From: Chelatococcus sp. YT9
Lineage (GTDB): Bacteria > Pseudomonadota > Alphaproteobacteria > Rhizobiales > Beijerinckiaceae
Direction: 5' to 3'
NCBI RefSeq assembly: GCF_018398315.1
Contig: NZ_JAHBRW010000002.1
Coordinates: forward strand, 1,410,637-1,474,636
DNA length: 64,000 nt
Part shown: piece by piece, positions 26,152 through 35,481 of the stretch
Layout: each line of letters begins with the position of its first letter
How positions within the stretch are numbered: the first letter of the stretch is position 1
The notes under the pieces: generated by a model
Databases searched by the model: none
What the model was told of the DNA's origin: nothing
The model's input: the letters and a program-made list of their open reading frames with translations, nothing else
Made by a program: the position numbers and the translations under genes

Positions 26152-27846
26152 ATGGTCGAGAAGCGCAAGGGCAGTGAGATCCTGGCCGATGAGCTGCAGC
26201 TTAACGGGACGGATATCGTCTATCATGTTCCGGGAGAGAGCTTCCTCTGCGCGCTCGATGCGCTCGGCGTCCGTCACCCCGACATCCGGGCCATCAGTTG
26301 TCGTCATGAAAACGGCGCGGCGCAGATGGCGGAAGCCTATGGCAAGCTGACAGGCCGACCGGGGATTGCCTTTGTCACACGCAGCCCTGGGGCGACCAAT
26401 GCAGTGAACGCGGTCCACACCGCTTATCAGGATTCCTCCCCGATGATCCTCATCGTCGGGCAGGTCAAGCGGGCGTTGATGGAGCGCGAGGCCTTCATGG
26501 CCTACGATTTCCGCACGATGTTCGCGCCGATGACAAAATGGGTTGCCCAGATTGACGACCCGGCGCGCATTCCTGAGTTTATCCAGCGCGCTTACCAGAC
26601 GGCGATGACGGGTCGTATGGGGCCGGTTGTGCTTGTCATTCCGGAAGATGTGCTGGAGGAAGAGGCGGCGGTGCCACCCGGCAAGGCCAGCGTGCCTGCG
26701 TCCGCCGGAAATCCATCACCTGAACAGCTCGAGACCATTTTCGGCATGCTGGCCGAGGCAGAGCGGCCCCTTCTCATCGTAGGCGGCTCGGGATGGACCG
26801 AGGAGGCCCGGGACAATATGCAGGCCTTCGCGAAACAGAACAATCTGCCGGTTGTCACCACATTCCGCCGCCGGGATATCATCGATCACCGTCTGCCAAA
26901 TTACGTTGGAGAAATCGGCATCGGCGCCAATCCGGCCTTGTTGGCCCATATCAAGAACGCCGACTTCGTCATCATGTGCAACGACTCGCTGAGCGACGTG
27001 AATACGATCGGCGCCGGATATATGGAGGGATTTACTCTTTTCAACATTCCGGTTCCTAAGCAAAAGGTCGTGCATGTCACGAGCAGCTTCGCAGAGCTGA
27101 ATCGTGTGTTTCAGGTCGATCTCGCCATGCTCGCCGACAACGACGGCTTCGCGGCTGCGCTCGCCGCCCATGCCCCTGTCGCCGACCGCGCTTGGGCCGG
27201 CTGGACTGCCGCGCTGCGCGAGACCTTCGAGATCGAAACCCGGCCGGGACCGTGCCCCGGTGCCATCGACCTGCCGCAGATCATGAAATGGCTGCGCCAG
27301 CGACTGCCAGATGACGCCATCGTCACCAACGGCGTGGGCGCCTATGCAACCTGGAGCCAGCGCTATTTCGCGCATTACCGGCTGCATACCCAACTCGGCC
27401 CGATCAGCGGCTCCATGGGTTACAGCCTTCCTGCGGCGATATCGGCCAAGCTGCTGTATCCCGAGCGTGTTGTCGTCGATTTCGTCGGGGACGGCTGCTA
27501 TCAGATGAGTTCGGAAGAGCTGGCGACCGCAGTCCAGTATGGCGCCAATATTATCGTAGTCCTTTTCAACAATAATATGTACGGGACTATCCGTATTCAT
27601 GAGGAGAATAGGCTGGAGGGGCGGGTCAATGGCACGCAGCTCGTCAATCCGGATTTCTACACGCTGGCGAAAGCCTATGGCGCGCACGCGGAACGCGTGA
27701 CGACGACCGAGGATTTCGCCCCGGCGTTCGAGCGTTGCCTTGAGGCTGGCAAGCCGGCGCTTATTGAAATGTGCATCGACCAGGAGGCGATCCACTCACG
27801 GTATTCCCTCACCGATCTCAGAAATCGCCGCGCGGCAAAACACTGA
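26152..27846 (+). CDS. Thiamine diphosphate-dependent enzyme (2-oxo acid decarboxylase-like)
   Basis: A 564-residue ThDP enzyme of the acetolactate synthase/benzoylformate decarboxylase superfamily. The catalytic Glu is E53 (CRHENGAAQMAEA). The metal and diphosphate motif starts at GDG 446-448 and ends in FNNNMYGT, about 30 residues on. The order of PYR, middle and PP domains is normal. It lacks a partner regulatory subunit, and its pairing with an aldehyde dehydrogenase favours 2-oxo acid decarboxylation over carboligation. The ATG at 26152 gives MVEKRKG; a GTG at 26134 would add six residues. Confidence 0.9.
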   Translation: MVEKRKGSEILADELQLNGTDIVYHVPGESFLCALDALGVRHPDIRAISCRHENGAAQMAEAYGKLTGRPGIAFVTRSPGATNAVNAVHTAYQDSSPMILIVGQVKRALMEREAFMAYDFRTMFAPMTKWVAQIDDPARIPEFIQRAYQTAMTGRMGPVVLVIPEDVLEEEAAVPPGKASVPASAGNPSPEQLETIFGMLAEAERPLLIVGGSGWTEEARDNMQAFAKQNNLPVVTTFRRRDIIDHRLPNYVGEIGIGANPALLAHIKNADFVIMCNDSLSDVNTIGAGYMEGFTLFNIPVPKQKVVHVTSSFAELNRVFQVDLAMLADNDGFAAALAAHAPVADRAWAGWTAALRETFEIETRPGPCPGAIDLPQIMKWLRQRLPDDAIVTNGVGAYATWSQRYFAHYRLHTQLGPISGSMGYSLPAAISAKLLYPERVVVDFVGDGCYQMSSEELATAVQYGANIIVVLFNNNMYGTIRIHEENRLEGRVNGTQLVNPDFYTLAKAYGAHAERVTTTEDFAPAFERCLEAGKPALIEMCIDQEAIHSRYSLTDLRNRRAAKH

Positions 27847-27970
27847 TCATGTGCCAGAGGGGCGGCATACCTCGGTAGATCAGTTGTCGGCCATTCAATC
27901 TCTCCGGCAGAAGAGAGGCTTACGTAACCGGGACCGAGACGGCCCATCGCAATCCAAAGGGGATTTGGAC

Positions 27971-28996
27971 ATGAAGAAATCAATGTCAGCGTTGCTCCTC
28001 GCGGGAGCTCTTGGTGTAATTGCGTCGCCGGTGTTCGCACAGGATTGCACCCTGCGCGTCACGACCTGGGGTGGCAGCTACCAGAAGACTTACGAGTCCG
28101 TCGCCAAAGCCTTCGAGGAAGCCGAGAAGTGCAAAATTGAATGGGTGGTTGGCGCGAGCCCCGACCATCTCGTCAAATCGCGTCTCGGCCAGGTTGATGT
28201 CGCAACCAACACCCTCCTGAATTCGATCGCCGGTGAGAAAGAGGGCCTGTGGATGGAGCTCGACAAGAGCAAGATCCCGAACATGGCCAATCTCTATAGC
28301 AACGCCGTATATTCTCCCTATACCGTTTTCGCCAATGTCGGTGATTATGTGCTCGCCTACAACACGGACAAGGTGAAGGCGGCGCCGACGTCTTGGGACG
28401 AGATGTGGAAGCCGGACTACAAGAACCATGTAGTCATCTACGGCTTTGAACATATACCGACGCTCAGCCTCACGGTATTACAGGCCCAGAAGAACGGCGG
28501 CAGCATAGACAACATCCAGCCTGGGCTCGACAAGATGGCTGCGTTGGTGAAAAGCGGCAATCTCATCGGCTCGCTCGATGTGGAAAGCCAGATGGTCTCG
28601 CTGTTCCAGACTGAAGACGCTTGGCTTGGCATGCTAGCGACTGGGCGCATGAAAGAACTTCTTGAGAAGGGCGCCAAAAACGTCAAGTTCGCACGACCGG
28701 AGGAGGGAACGTTCCCGCTGATCACCAGCGTGAACATCACCAAGGCGGCGAAGAATCCGGAGAAGGCACAGGCCTTTGTCAATTATATTCTGAGCCCCGA
28801 AGTGCAGCTTGCTTTCGCGACGCGTAATCTTTATGCGCCGACTGTTCAGAACGTCACTATTCCTGCGGACTTCGTCTACAAGGATCTCCTTGTTCAGAAC
28901 GAGCAGTTCAAGCGTCTCTTCCTCCCGGACCAGGAGAAGATCACCGCCAACAAGGCGAAGTGGCAGAACGAACTCAACAAAATGACAAGCAAGTGA
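27971..28996 (+). CDS. Periplasmic substrate-binding protein of ABC importer, PotD type
   Basis: A 341-residue solute-binding protein with a Sec signal peptide, MKKSMSALLLAGALGVIASP to VFAQ (cleavage near residue 23). The mature part starts DCTLRVTTWGGSYQ, typical of the PotD/Fbp-like binding proteins that serve polyamines, opines and related solutes. It lies between the ThDP enzyme gene and the ATPase gene, and a strong hairpin follows its stop, which fits the usual excess of binding protein over transporter core. Confidence 0.93.
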   Translation: MKKSMSALLLAGALGVIASPVFAQDCTLRVTTWGGSYQKTYESVAKAFEEAEKCKIEWVVGASPDHLVKSRLGQVDVATNTLLNSIAGEKEGLWMELDKSKIPNMANLYSNAVYSPYTVFANVGDYVLAYNTDKVKAAPTSWDEMWKPDYKNHVVIYGFEHIPTLSLTVLQAQKNGGSIDNIQPGLDKMAALVKSGNLIGSLDVESQMVSLFQTEDAWLGMLATGRMKELLEKGAKNVKFARPEEGTFPLITSVNITKAAKNPEKAQAFVNYILSPEVQLAFATRNLYAPTVQNVTIPADFVYKDLLVQNEQFKRLFLPDQEKITANKAKWQNELNKMTSK

Positions 28997-29011
28997 GATC
29001 CTGATGCGGGT

Positions 29012-29040
29012 CAGCCGGGTGGTGAACGGCCACCCGGCTG
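29012..29040 (+). terminator. Strong hairpin after the binding-protein gene
   Basis: A perfect 11-base stem, CAGCCGGGTGG with CCACCCGGCTG, encloses a 7-base loop, starting 15 bases after the binding-protein stop. No clear T-run follows, so partial termination or protection of the upstream mRNA is more likely than complete termination. Confidence 0.6.
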
Positions 29041-29148
29041 GGTCGCTTTACCCCTATGCTGAACAACCCTTGCAGCGTGGCGGCGATGCCACCGGCTGCG
29101 GTCGCGGCGCATGGTGAATGCCAGATGTATCCTGGAGAGCGTTTTGAA

Positions 29149-30249
29149 ATGAAGAGTGTCGCCGACAAAGCCATCCAGGTTGAGAGCGTCTACAAGCGCT
29201 ATGGCCAGGTCGCGGCCGTGAATAACGTGTCGTTTGACGTCCATCATGGCGAGTTTGTCTCGCTGTTGGGCCCGAGCGGCTGCGGCAAAACAACGACATT
29301 GCGCATGATCGCCGGTTTCATCATGGCGTCCGACGGCTCGATTCGGGTGAACGGCCGGGATGTTACGCATTTGCCGCCGGAGAAACGCGAGGTCGGCTTC
29401 GTCTTTCAGAACTATGCGCTCTGGCCCCATATGACGGTCGCTGAGAATGTCGCTTTTGGCCTGAAGCTACGGAAGCGCGACAAGGCTTCCATCAAGCGCA
29501 AGATCGAGGAGTCCCTTGCTGTTACGGGGCTCGCCGGCTACGAGGACCGCCTGCCGCGCCAACTCTCCGGTGGCCAGCAGCAGCGTGTCGCGCTGGCACG
29601 CGCGCTGGCACTTGAGCCACAGCTGCTTCTCATGGACGAGCCGTTGAGCAATCTCGACAGAGCTCTGCGTGTCGCCATGCGACGTGAACTCAAGCAGCTC
29701 CAGAAGCGCCTCAACATGACGACGCTATATGTGACTCATGACCAGGAGGAGGCGCTGTCCATGTCCGACCGCGTCGTCATCATGAGTGGTGGCGAAATCG
29801 CCCGTATCGCCCGCCCGTTCGAGGTCTATGAGGACCCACAGTCTGAATTCGTCGCCGACTTTGTCGGCACCACGAATTTCTTCAACGGGAAGGTGGCTGA
29901 GACCGCCGACGGCATCGCCACCGTGCGTGTGGGATCGTCGCTGGTGCTGCACGTTGGTCGTCAGATCCAGGTGGCGAAAGGCGCCGAGGTGCGCGTGCTC
30001 CTGCGTCCGGAGCGGGTTCGCATTCTGGCTGCGCCGCAGGAGGGCCCCAACGTTTTAAAGGCCCGGATCGATTTTGTGGAGTATTTCGGCCCGACGATCC
30101 GTTATACGGCTCAGCTCGAAAGTGGCGAGAGCTTGTATATCGAAACTCACAATGTCAATCGCGCTGCTGAGATCGGTGAGAATGTGTGGCTGGCGATCGA
30201 ACCACACCATTTTCGGCTGATCGATGCACAGGCCCGGCAGCTGTCATGA
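29149..30249 (+). CDS. ABC importer ATP-binding protein, PotA type
   Basis: A 366-residue ATPase with Walker [10 protein letters not shown], signature [15 protein letters not shown], Walker [13 protein letters not shown], switch region YVTHDQEEA, and a C-terminal TOBE domain. The ATG at 29149 (MKSVADK) has GGAGA upstream; earlier in-frame codons lie between the hairpin and this site. Its stop overlaps the first permease ATG in ATGA. It powers the importer of the GntR-controlled operon. Confidence 0.93.
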   Translation: MKSVADKAIQVESVYKRYGQVAAVNNVSFDVHHGEFVSLLGPSGCGKTTTLRMIAGFIMASDGSIRVNGRDVTHLPPEKREVGFVFQNYALWPHMTVAENVAFGLKLRKRDKASIKRKIEESLAVTGLAGYEDRLPRQLSGGQQQRVALARALALEPQLLLMDEPLSNLDRALRVAMRRELKQLQKRLNMTTLYVTHDQEEALSMSDRVVIMSGGEIARIARPFEVYEDPQSEFVADFVGTTNFFNGKVAETADGIATVRVGSSLVLHVGRQIQVAKGAEVRVLLRPERVRILAAPQEGPNVLKARIDFVEYFGPTIRYTAQLESGESLYIETHNVNRAAEIGENVWLAIEPHHFRLIDAQARQLS

Positions 30250-31109
30250 AATCCCGCGGCGCCGTTACTCTCCTTGCTCCCGCGGTTATTGCGCTCACCA
30301 TATTCGTGGTGCTCCCGCTGCTGTGGGTGGTCCGCACCAGCTTCAACCAGACGGTCGACGGCGCCTATATGGTGTCGGCGTTCACTTTCGAGAACTACAC
30401 CCGCTTTCTCGGGTCAAGTTGGTATCTCATCAATACCTTGTGGTTTTCAATCCGCATCGCGGTGATCACGACCTTGATCTCCGTGCTGCTTGGCTATCCC
30501 GTCGCTCTCTATATCGCTCAGACGCGGGGCCTTCAGCGCAGCGTGCTTGTGACGATGGTGCTTTCGCCGCTCCTGATAGGACTTGTCACGCTCGTCTATG
30601 GCTGGATCGTGATCTTCCGCGGTGGTGGTCTTCTGAATTCATTGATGATCGCCCTGCGAGTCTATGACGAACCAGTGCGATATATGTGGGATCTGAAGGG
30701 TGTCATCATTCTGCTCGTCTATATCGGCATGCCGTATATCGTGCTGTCGTTGCTCGATTCTATCGAGCGCCTCAATCCGTCATTCGTCGAGGCCGCACGG
30801 AATGTCGGGGCCAATCGTTGGAAGGCGTTCTGGAGCATAACGTTTCCACTCACGCTGCCGGGGCTTTATGCCGGCCTCGTGATTGTGTTCACCCTGAATT
30901 TCTCGGCTTTCGCGGTACCTTTGATGGTCGGTGCCAACGACACGCAGATGATCGGCCTTGTGATCTATCGCGAGGCGCTGCTCAACAACGATTTGCCCTT
31001 TGCGTCCAGCCTCTCGGTGATCATGATCGCGGCCAATGCGACCATTCTCACGGGCATGGCCTTCGTATTCGGCAAGCTCATTCTCAACCGGTTGGAGGTC
31101 AAACGATGA
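30246..31109 (+). CDS. ABC permease, PotB type
   Basis: A 287-residue permease with about six membrane helices and the ATPase-contacting loop EAARNVGANRWKAFWSITFPLTLPG. Both ends overlap neighbours in ATGA, so translation is probably coupled with the ATPase and the second permease. Confidence 0.93.
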   Translation: MKSRGAVTLLAPAVIALTIFVVLPLLWVVRTSFNQTVDGAYMVSAFTFENYTRFLGSSWYLINTLWFSIRIAVITTLISVLLGYPVALYIAQTRGLQRSVLVTMVLSPLLIGLVTLVYGWIVIFRGGGLLNSLMIALRVYDEPVRYMWDLKGVIILLVYIGMPYIVLSLLDSIERLNPSFVEAARNVGANRWKAFWSITFPLTLPGLYAGLVIVFTLNFSAFAVPLMVGANDTQMIGLVIYREALLNNDLPFASSLSVIMIAANATILTGMAFVFGKLILNRLEVKR

Positions 31110-31915
31110 GGGCCTCGTCGACACGCATGCCGGACATGGGGACGCTTGCCCTTCGCGTCTTCACTTATGTCGCGATGGCGTTCCTGTTCTTTCCTATCCT
31201 CATTACTCTGCTCGTCTCGGTGAATCCGAGGGAGTTCATTCTGCCACCCTCAGGCTTCACGCTGGAGTGGTTTCGGGCCGCATGGACGTCAGACACCTTC
31301 GTGCGCGCCATGGGAGTTAGCCTGTCGCTTGGTCTCGCAGCATCGGTTATTGCCAATGCTCTGGCATTTTTGGCCGTGCTCGGGATGGTGCGCTATAATT
31401 TCAGGGGTAAGGCGTTCATCAATCTCCTCATCATGTCGCCGCTGTTGATACCGACGACAATATTCAGCTTGGCGCTCTATGTATTTTTCGCGCGGCTGGG
31501 CGTCGGTGCAGGCATTCCAGCACTCGTCATAGGGCATTCCATTCATGTTCTGCCTTTCGCTGTTCGCATTCTGACGGCGAGCATGCAGAACTTTGATACG
31601 TCGCTCGAAGAAGCGGCGCGAAACGTGGGAGCCGGGCCGCTGCGCACGATGATTTCTATTACCTTGCCTGTCATCAAGACCGGTCTCATTTCTAGCTTCG
31701 TGCTATGCTTCGTGCTCTCCTGGAACGACTTTCCCATTTCGGTCTTCCTGGCGCCGCCGGGCTGGACCCCCCTTCCGGTTGAGCTGTTTTCCTATATCAA
31801 GTTTCAGTATGATGCGGTTGGGGCGGCGCTTGCCAGCTCGCTGATCCTTATTTCTGGGGTGGCCATGGTCATCATCGACCGCATGGCTGGATTGCGCCGT
31901 GTCATGCAGCGCTGA
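31106..31915 (+). CDS. ABC permease, PotC type
   Basis: A 269-residue permease with about six membrane helices and the loop EAARNVGAGPLRTMISITLPVIKTG. The ATG at 31106 overlaps the preceding stop in ATGA and places the first helix (VFTYVAMAFLFFPILITLLV) in a normal N-terminal position. It is the last gene of the rightward operon; a hairpin follows. Confidence 0.93.
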   Translation: MRASSTRMPDMGTLALRVFTYVAMAFLFFPILITLLVSVNPREFILPPSGFTLEWFRAAWTSDTFVRAMGVSLSLGLAASVIANALAFLAVLGMVRYNFRGKAFINLLIMSPLLIPTTIFSLALYVFFARLGVGAGIPALVIGHSIHVLPFAVRILTASMQNFDTSLEEAARNVGAGPLRTMISITLPVIKTGLISSFVLCFVLSWNDFPISVFLAPPGWTPLPVELFSYIKFQYDAVGAALASSLILISGVAMVIIDRMAGLRRVMQR

Positions 31916-31942
31916 TCGCTGATGCAGCGAGTCTGTGCACGG

Positions 31943-31969
31943 GAGGCATCGAGAAAGAATTGATGCCTC
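31943..31969 (+). terminator. Hairpin after the ABC operon
   Basis: GAGGCATC (31943-31950) pairs with GATGCCTC (31962-31969) around an 11-base loop, 27 bases after the permease stop. No T-run follows. Confidence 0.35.
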
Positions 31970-32238
31970 TTAATGCAAAGCGTACATCAGCCCTCCGGCC
32001 CTTTCCCGGAACAATCCAACGTGGTGTGCCGCGACGCTGCGGAAAGTATACGCGGAATCCCCACGATAATCTCTGTCGCGAATCGATTCGAAAAGATTCC
32101 CGTGGGTTATAGCCCCCGATAGCTGGGCCTCAGCGCAGCTGAAAGGCCCATTCGACTGAGCGCCATTTCCAGTACTTGCGTGCCCGCTCGCCGTCACCAT
32201 GCTGACGTGATCGCGACGATCGTGCAAAATACTGAGAA
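31970..32238. other. Structured intergenic region with nested repeats
   Basis: No gene is evident. The stretch holds GGAATC-CCCACG (32054-32065) and GATTCC-CGTGGG (32095-32106), whose halves could pair in an interleaved, pseudoknot-like way. A 12-base perfect palindrome CGAATCGATTCG lies between them (32079-32090). Further on, TGGGCCT (32124-32130) pairs with AGGCCCA (32144-32150). It may be the 5' leader or promoter of the RHE_PE00001-family gene. Confidence 0.4.
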
Positions 32239-33357
32239 ATGAGCATGATTCGCGAGCGTAATGTGGCGGCTCCGTCAGAGAGCCTTATTGGTCCGCTCCT
32301 CCTGGCTGAGGATGCGGTCGCACGTCTCGACGAGCGCCTGCGTGCGAGCCCAGTCCGTGAAGCCTGGATCAGCCGCAGCCACTTCCATGAAGCCTGCGCG
32401 GCACGCTGGATCGTGGGGGATCTTGTTCATCTCGAGGATCTTGTGCTGAACGATGCGGCGATGGACATTCGCACGCCGACCCATGAGCTGACGCGCGCCT
32501 CGGCGGTGTTGAGGGCTCATCGCAGCATCGCCAGCCATCCGCCAGGCTGGGCCCTGAGTTCGGCCGGCCTCAACGCCTTGAGCGGCCGCAACGCGTCGTG
32601 GCTTGATGATGAAGCCGCCGAATCCTCGCAAAGGCTGGAGGAATTTGCCGGCGCCGAACCAGAACGTGAGACTGAGCGTGCTTTCGCGGAGATCGACGCG
32701 CTTCTGGCACGATCCAACAGGACGATAGCGAACGCACGTTTGCCCTCGCGAGGACGACTTTCCGGCCTGGCAGATCTTGGACTTTATGATTCCGAGCGGA
32801 ACGATGACGAGCTGCTTGCGCGCTGGCGGGAGACTATCAATCTGGAGCAACCGGCTCTTCTTGCGGCGCTCGACGCCTGGGAAGCCTGGGTCGATCTCGC
32901 ACCCTTGCAGACCATGTCTTGGCTCGGACCTCTCCTGGTGGCTGCGGTCTTGCGTGCCGGCGGCAAGACCCAGCACCATCTGGCCTGTGTCAGTTTGGGC
33001 CTGCGGGAGTCGCGTCGGGCCAAGGGCGGCTCCACATTGCACGGCTATACGATGGCGCCGCCAAAGGTCGCCATGCTCAACGCGATCAAGGCGGCAGCCG
33101 TCGCGGGTTTGGAGGAGCATGACAGGCTGATGCTTGCGCGCACGCAACTCGAGCGGTTTCTGACAAACCGGCGCTCTCATTCACGCTTGCCTGGTCTTGT
33201 CGACCTGGTGCTCGCAAAGCCGCTCGTCACGCCACAGCTCGTTGCCAAAGAGCTTAAGGTGACCGCGAGAGGAGCGCTCGACCTGATCGGTGCGTTGAGC
33301 CCCACGTTGAAAGAAGTGACGGGCCGTGGTCGCTACAGGGCGTGGGCCGTTCGCTGA
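32239..33357 (+). CDS. RHE_PE00001 family protein (DUF1612/HTH)
   Basis: A 372-residue soluble protein of the RHE_PE00001 family, found mainly in rhizobial genomes and often on plasmids. It has the DUF1612-like central part (AWEAWVDLAPLQTMSWLGPLLVAAVLR, about 210-240), then HHLACVSLGLRESRR and a C-terminal helix-turn-helix-like segment (LVTPQLVAKELKVTARGALDLI, about 330-352). The function is not established; the C-terminus suggests DNA binding. Its last 25 bases overlap the convergent SpoIIE phosphatase gene. Confidence 0.85.
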   Translation: MSMIRERNVAAPSESLIGPLLLAEDAVARLDERLRASPVREAWISRSHFHEACAARWIVGDLVHLEDLVLNDAAMDIRTPTHELTRASAVLRAHRSIASHPPGWALSSAGLNALSGRNASWLDDEAAESSQRLEEFAGAEPERETERAFAEIDALLARSNRTIANARLPSRGRLSGLADLGLYDSERNDDELLARWRETINLEQPALLAALDAWEAWVDLAPLQTMSWLGPLLVAAVLRAGGKTQHHLACVSLGLRESRRAKGGSTLHGYTMAPPKVAMLNAIKAAAVAGLEEHDRLMLARTQLERFLTNRRSHSRLPGLVDLVLAKPLVTPQLVAKELKVTARGALDLIGALSPTLKEVTGRGRYRAWAVR

Positions 33358-35471
33358 GCTGCGTGGGCCACGGCCGGCTCGCCCTTATAGCGCAGCACGA
33401 CCAGCGTAATGTCGTCCGAGCGGTCGCAGCCCGCCTCGAACGTTGCCACATCTTGAGCGACCGCAGACGAGAAAGCACCGGCCTCGGCCTCGGCGGGCAC
33501 CTCGGCTAGAATGTCGAGAAGGCGTTGCTCACCATATTGCTCGCCGACGGCATTGAAGGCCTCGGTCACGCCATCCGTGTAGAGAACGAGCGTATCTCCT
33601 GGTGCGAGGTCAACTGAGCGTGTCGTGAACGGAACGGACTCCATGATGGCGACAGCCATGTCGTCGGTGATCGGCAACATCGAGATGGCGCCGGCGGCGC
33701 TCACGCGCACCGGCGGCCCATGTCCGGCATTGACATAGTCCAGATGGCCCGTGTCCGGATCGAGGACGCCGAAGAACAAGGTGACGAACATCATCTGATC
33801 GTTGTCGGCGGCGAGGAGCTCATTGAGCTGGCGGACGCAGACGCCGGGGTCATTTTCAAACAGCGCAATTGCCTTCAGCAAGGTCCGGGAGATCGCCATG
33901 AAGAACGCGGCGGGGATACCCTTGCCTGATACGTCCGCGATCACGAAGACAAGTTTGCCATCTGCGCGTTCGAAGAAGTCGTAAAAGTCTCCGCCGACCT
34001 CGCGTGCCGATTCCATGAATCCCGAAATCGAAAAATGCGGACGGTCGGGAAAATCGTCGGGAATGACTGACTGCTGCAGGTCATGGGCGATCGCGAGTTC
34101 CTGCTGCAAGGTTGCAAGCTGTGTCTCGCGCACCAAGGCCTCGCGGAGACGAGCGACCAGCTCGGAGAGCCGCCGGTGCTGTTCGACGACGCGCCCTGAC
34201 ATCTGCTGCAGCACCGCCGCCAGCGGCCCGAGCTGATCATCATGGCGGATGAGCTGCGCGATCGGGTCGGTTGATTGTCCGGCGGTGTTGCCCGTGGTGG
34301 ATGTTGCGGCGACAATGCGGCCAAGATCACCGAGAACCTCCTCGCGCGCGCCAGGTTCCAGCGTGCCAGCCAGTTCTTCCATTTGCCGGCGGACAAAACG
34401 CTCCTGCCTGCGGCGTTGAAGCTCACGCTGCCGCCGGGTCTGGTCCAGCGTGACGAGGCTGCGGCGCAGTTCCGCCACCGCGCGTGCGATGCGCCCGATC
34501 TCGTCATTTCCACCGCCGCCCAGCCGAACCGAGGTATCGCCGCGGCCGAGCGCGTCAAGCACGTCGACAGCCTGTTCCAGCGGGGCGAAGCTACGGCGCA
34601 GGTAGAGATAGAAGCCAGCTAGAGTGAGCAGGAGCACGCAAGCTGCCATGACGAGACCAAGCCGTGTCAGCATGCGCACCGCGCTCAAGCTTGCAGTTGC
34701 GTCCTGGACGACCACGAGCAGTCCCGCAAAGCCGGCTGAAAGGTCCGTGAGCGGCACAGCGGTGACAGCGAACAGGCGGTCATTGAGCTCTGCTTGCGTG
34801 ACGGTCGCCGTACGCTGTGGCAGTTCCAGGGCAAGGCGGCGCCAGAGGTCCACATTGGTGCCGTCGATCAGCCGTCCCCGCGTCGACAGCATGAACGCTT
34901 CGCCACCCATCGCGGTCGAAAAGCGCAGCAGTGGGCGTGTCGTGGGAGCCGCTGCGATTATGACCCAACGGTCACCCGAGGGCACGGTCAACACGGAGGT
35001 TGCGAGGACGCGAAACTGATCTGATCCAACCTGGCGAATGCCCGCTGGCCGCTGTCCATCCAGCACGGCCTCAACGGTGCTTATGTCGAGCAGCCGTGGC
35101 GGCTCCGGCACAAGGGAACTCGTCGCTACCACCCGGCCCTGACGGTCGATGATTTGCAACTCGGTCTGATCTTCGGACGTCGGATCGAGGCTCGCGAAGT
35201 TGAAGAGGAGAGAGCGAACGCGCGGCAGGTCGCCGGCGAGCAAAGCGGCTTGCAGACGCTCGTCTCCAGCAATTGTGCTTACTATGTCGGTGAGTTCATC
35301 GGTCTGCGACGCGAGAATCTCACGCCACAGCGCGTCCTGTCCCGTGATCGCAATCGTCGTATAGGGCCGCGCTGCGAGATTCTCGCGTTGCAGACCGAGC
35401 AAGACGACCGCGCCGATCGCGATGACGAGAACGATCGAGACAAGAAGCGCAACGCGGGTTCTCAGAAACAT
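33333..35471 (-). CDS. Membrane sensor SpoIIE/PP2C-type phosphatase (RsbU-like)
   Basis: A 712-residue sensor phosphatase. Order: TM1 (about residues 3-25), a periplasmic sensor domain to about 280, TM2, HAMP (RRSFAPLEQAVDVLDALGRGD), a coiled segment, then a SpoIIE PP2C domain (about 485-700). The metal-binding acidic motifs GGDFYDFF, VIADVSGKG, YTDGVTEAF and RSDDITLVV are all present, so it should be active. The usual substrate is a phosphorylated STAS antagonist; one lies at 45424. ATG 35471 has GAGG 8 bases upstream, while an ATG at 35501 lacks a ribosome site. It follows the sensor-MFS gene in the left arm. Confidence 0.9.
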   Translation of the reverse strand: MFLRTRVALLVSIVLVIAIGAVVLLGLQRENLAARPYTTIAITGQDALWREILASQTDELTDIVSTIAGDERLQAALLAGDLPRVRSLLFNFASLDPTSEDQTELQIIDRQGRVVATSSLVPEPPRLLDISTVEAVLDGQRPAGIRQVGSDQFRVLATSVLTVPSGDRWVIIAAAPTTRPLLRFSTAMGGEAFMLSTRGRLIDGTNVDLWRRLALELPQRTATVTQAELNDRLFAVTAVPLTDLSAGFAGLLVVVQDATASLSAVRMLTRLGLVMAACVLLLTLAGFYLYLRRSFAPLEQAVDVLDALGRGDTSVRLGGGGNDEIGRIARAVAELRRSLVTLDQTRRQRELQRRRQERFVRRQMEELAGTLEPGAREEVLGDLGRIVAATSTTGNTAGQSTDPIAQLIRHDDQLGPLAAVLQQMSGRVVEQHRRLSELVARLREALVRETQLATLQQELAIAHDLQQSVIPDDFPDRPHFSISGFMESAREVGGDFYDFFERADGKLVFVIADVSGKGIPAAFFMAISRTLLKAIALFENDPGVCVRQLNELLAADNDQMMFVTLFFGVLDPDTGHLDYVNAGHGPPVRVSAAGAISMLPITDDMAVAIMESVPFTTRSVDLAPGDTLVLYTDGVTEAFNAVGEQYGEQRLLDILAEVPAEAEAGAFSSAVAQDVATFEAGCDRSDDITLVVLRYKGEPAVAHAAQRTAHAL

Positions 35472-35481
35472 GAGCGCCACC

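Noticed and set aside
26716-27795. Minus-strand open frame opposite the ThDP enzyme gene
   Set aside because: Shadow of a gene with intact ThDP motifs.
30686-31105. Upstream extension of the second PotC-like permease into the first permease gene
   Set aside because: The ATG at 31106 overlaps the preceding stop in ATGA and gives the normal permease length.
33333-35471. Histidine kinase reading of the HAMP protein
   Set aside because: The C-terminal domain has the PP2C metal motifs of SpoIIE and no H-box or GHKL ATPase motifs.
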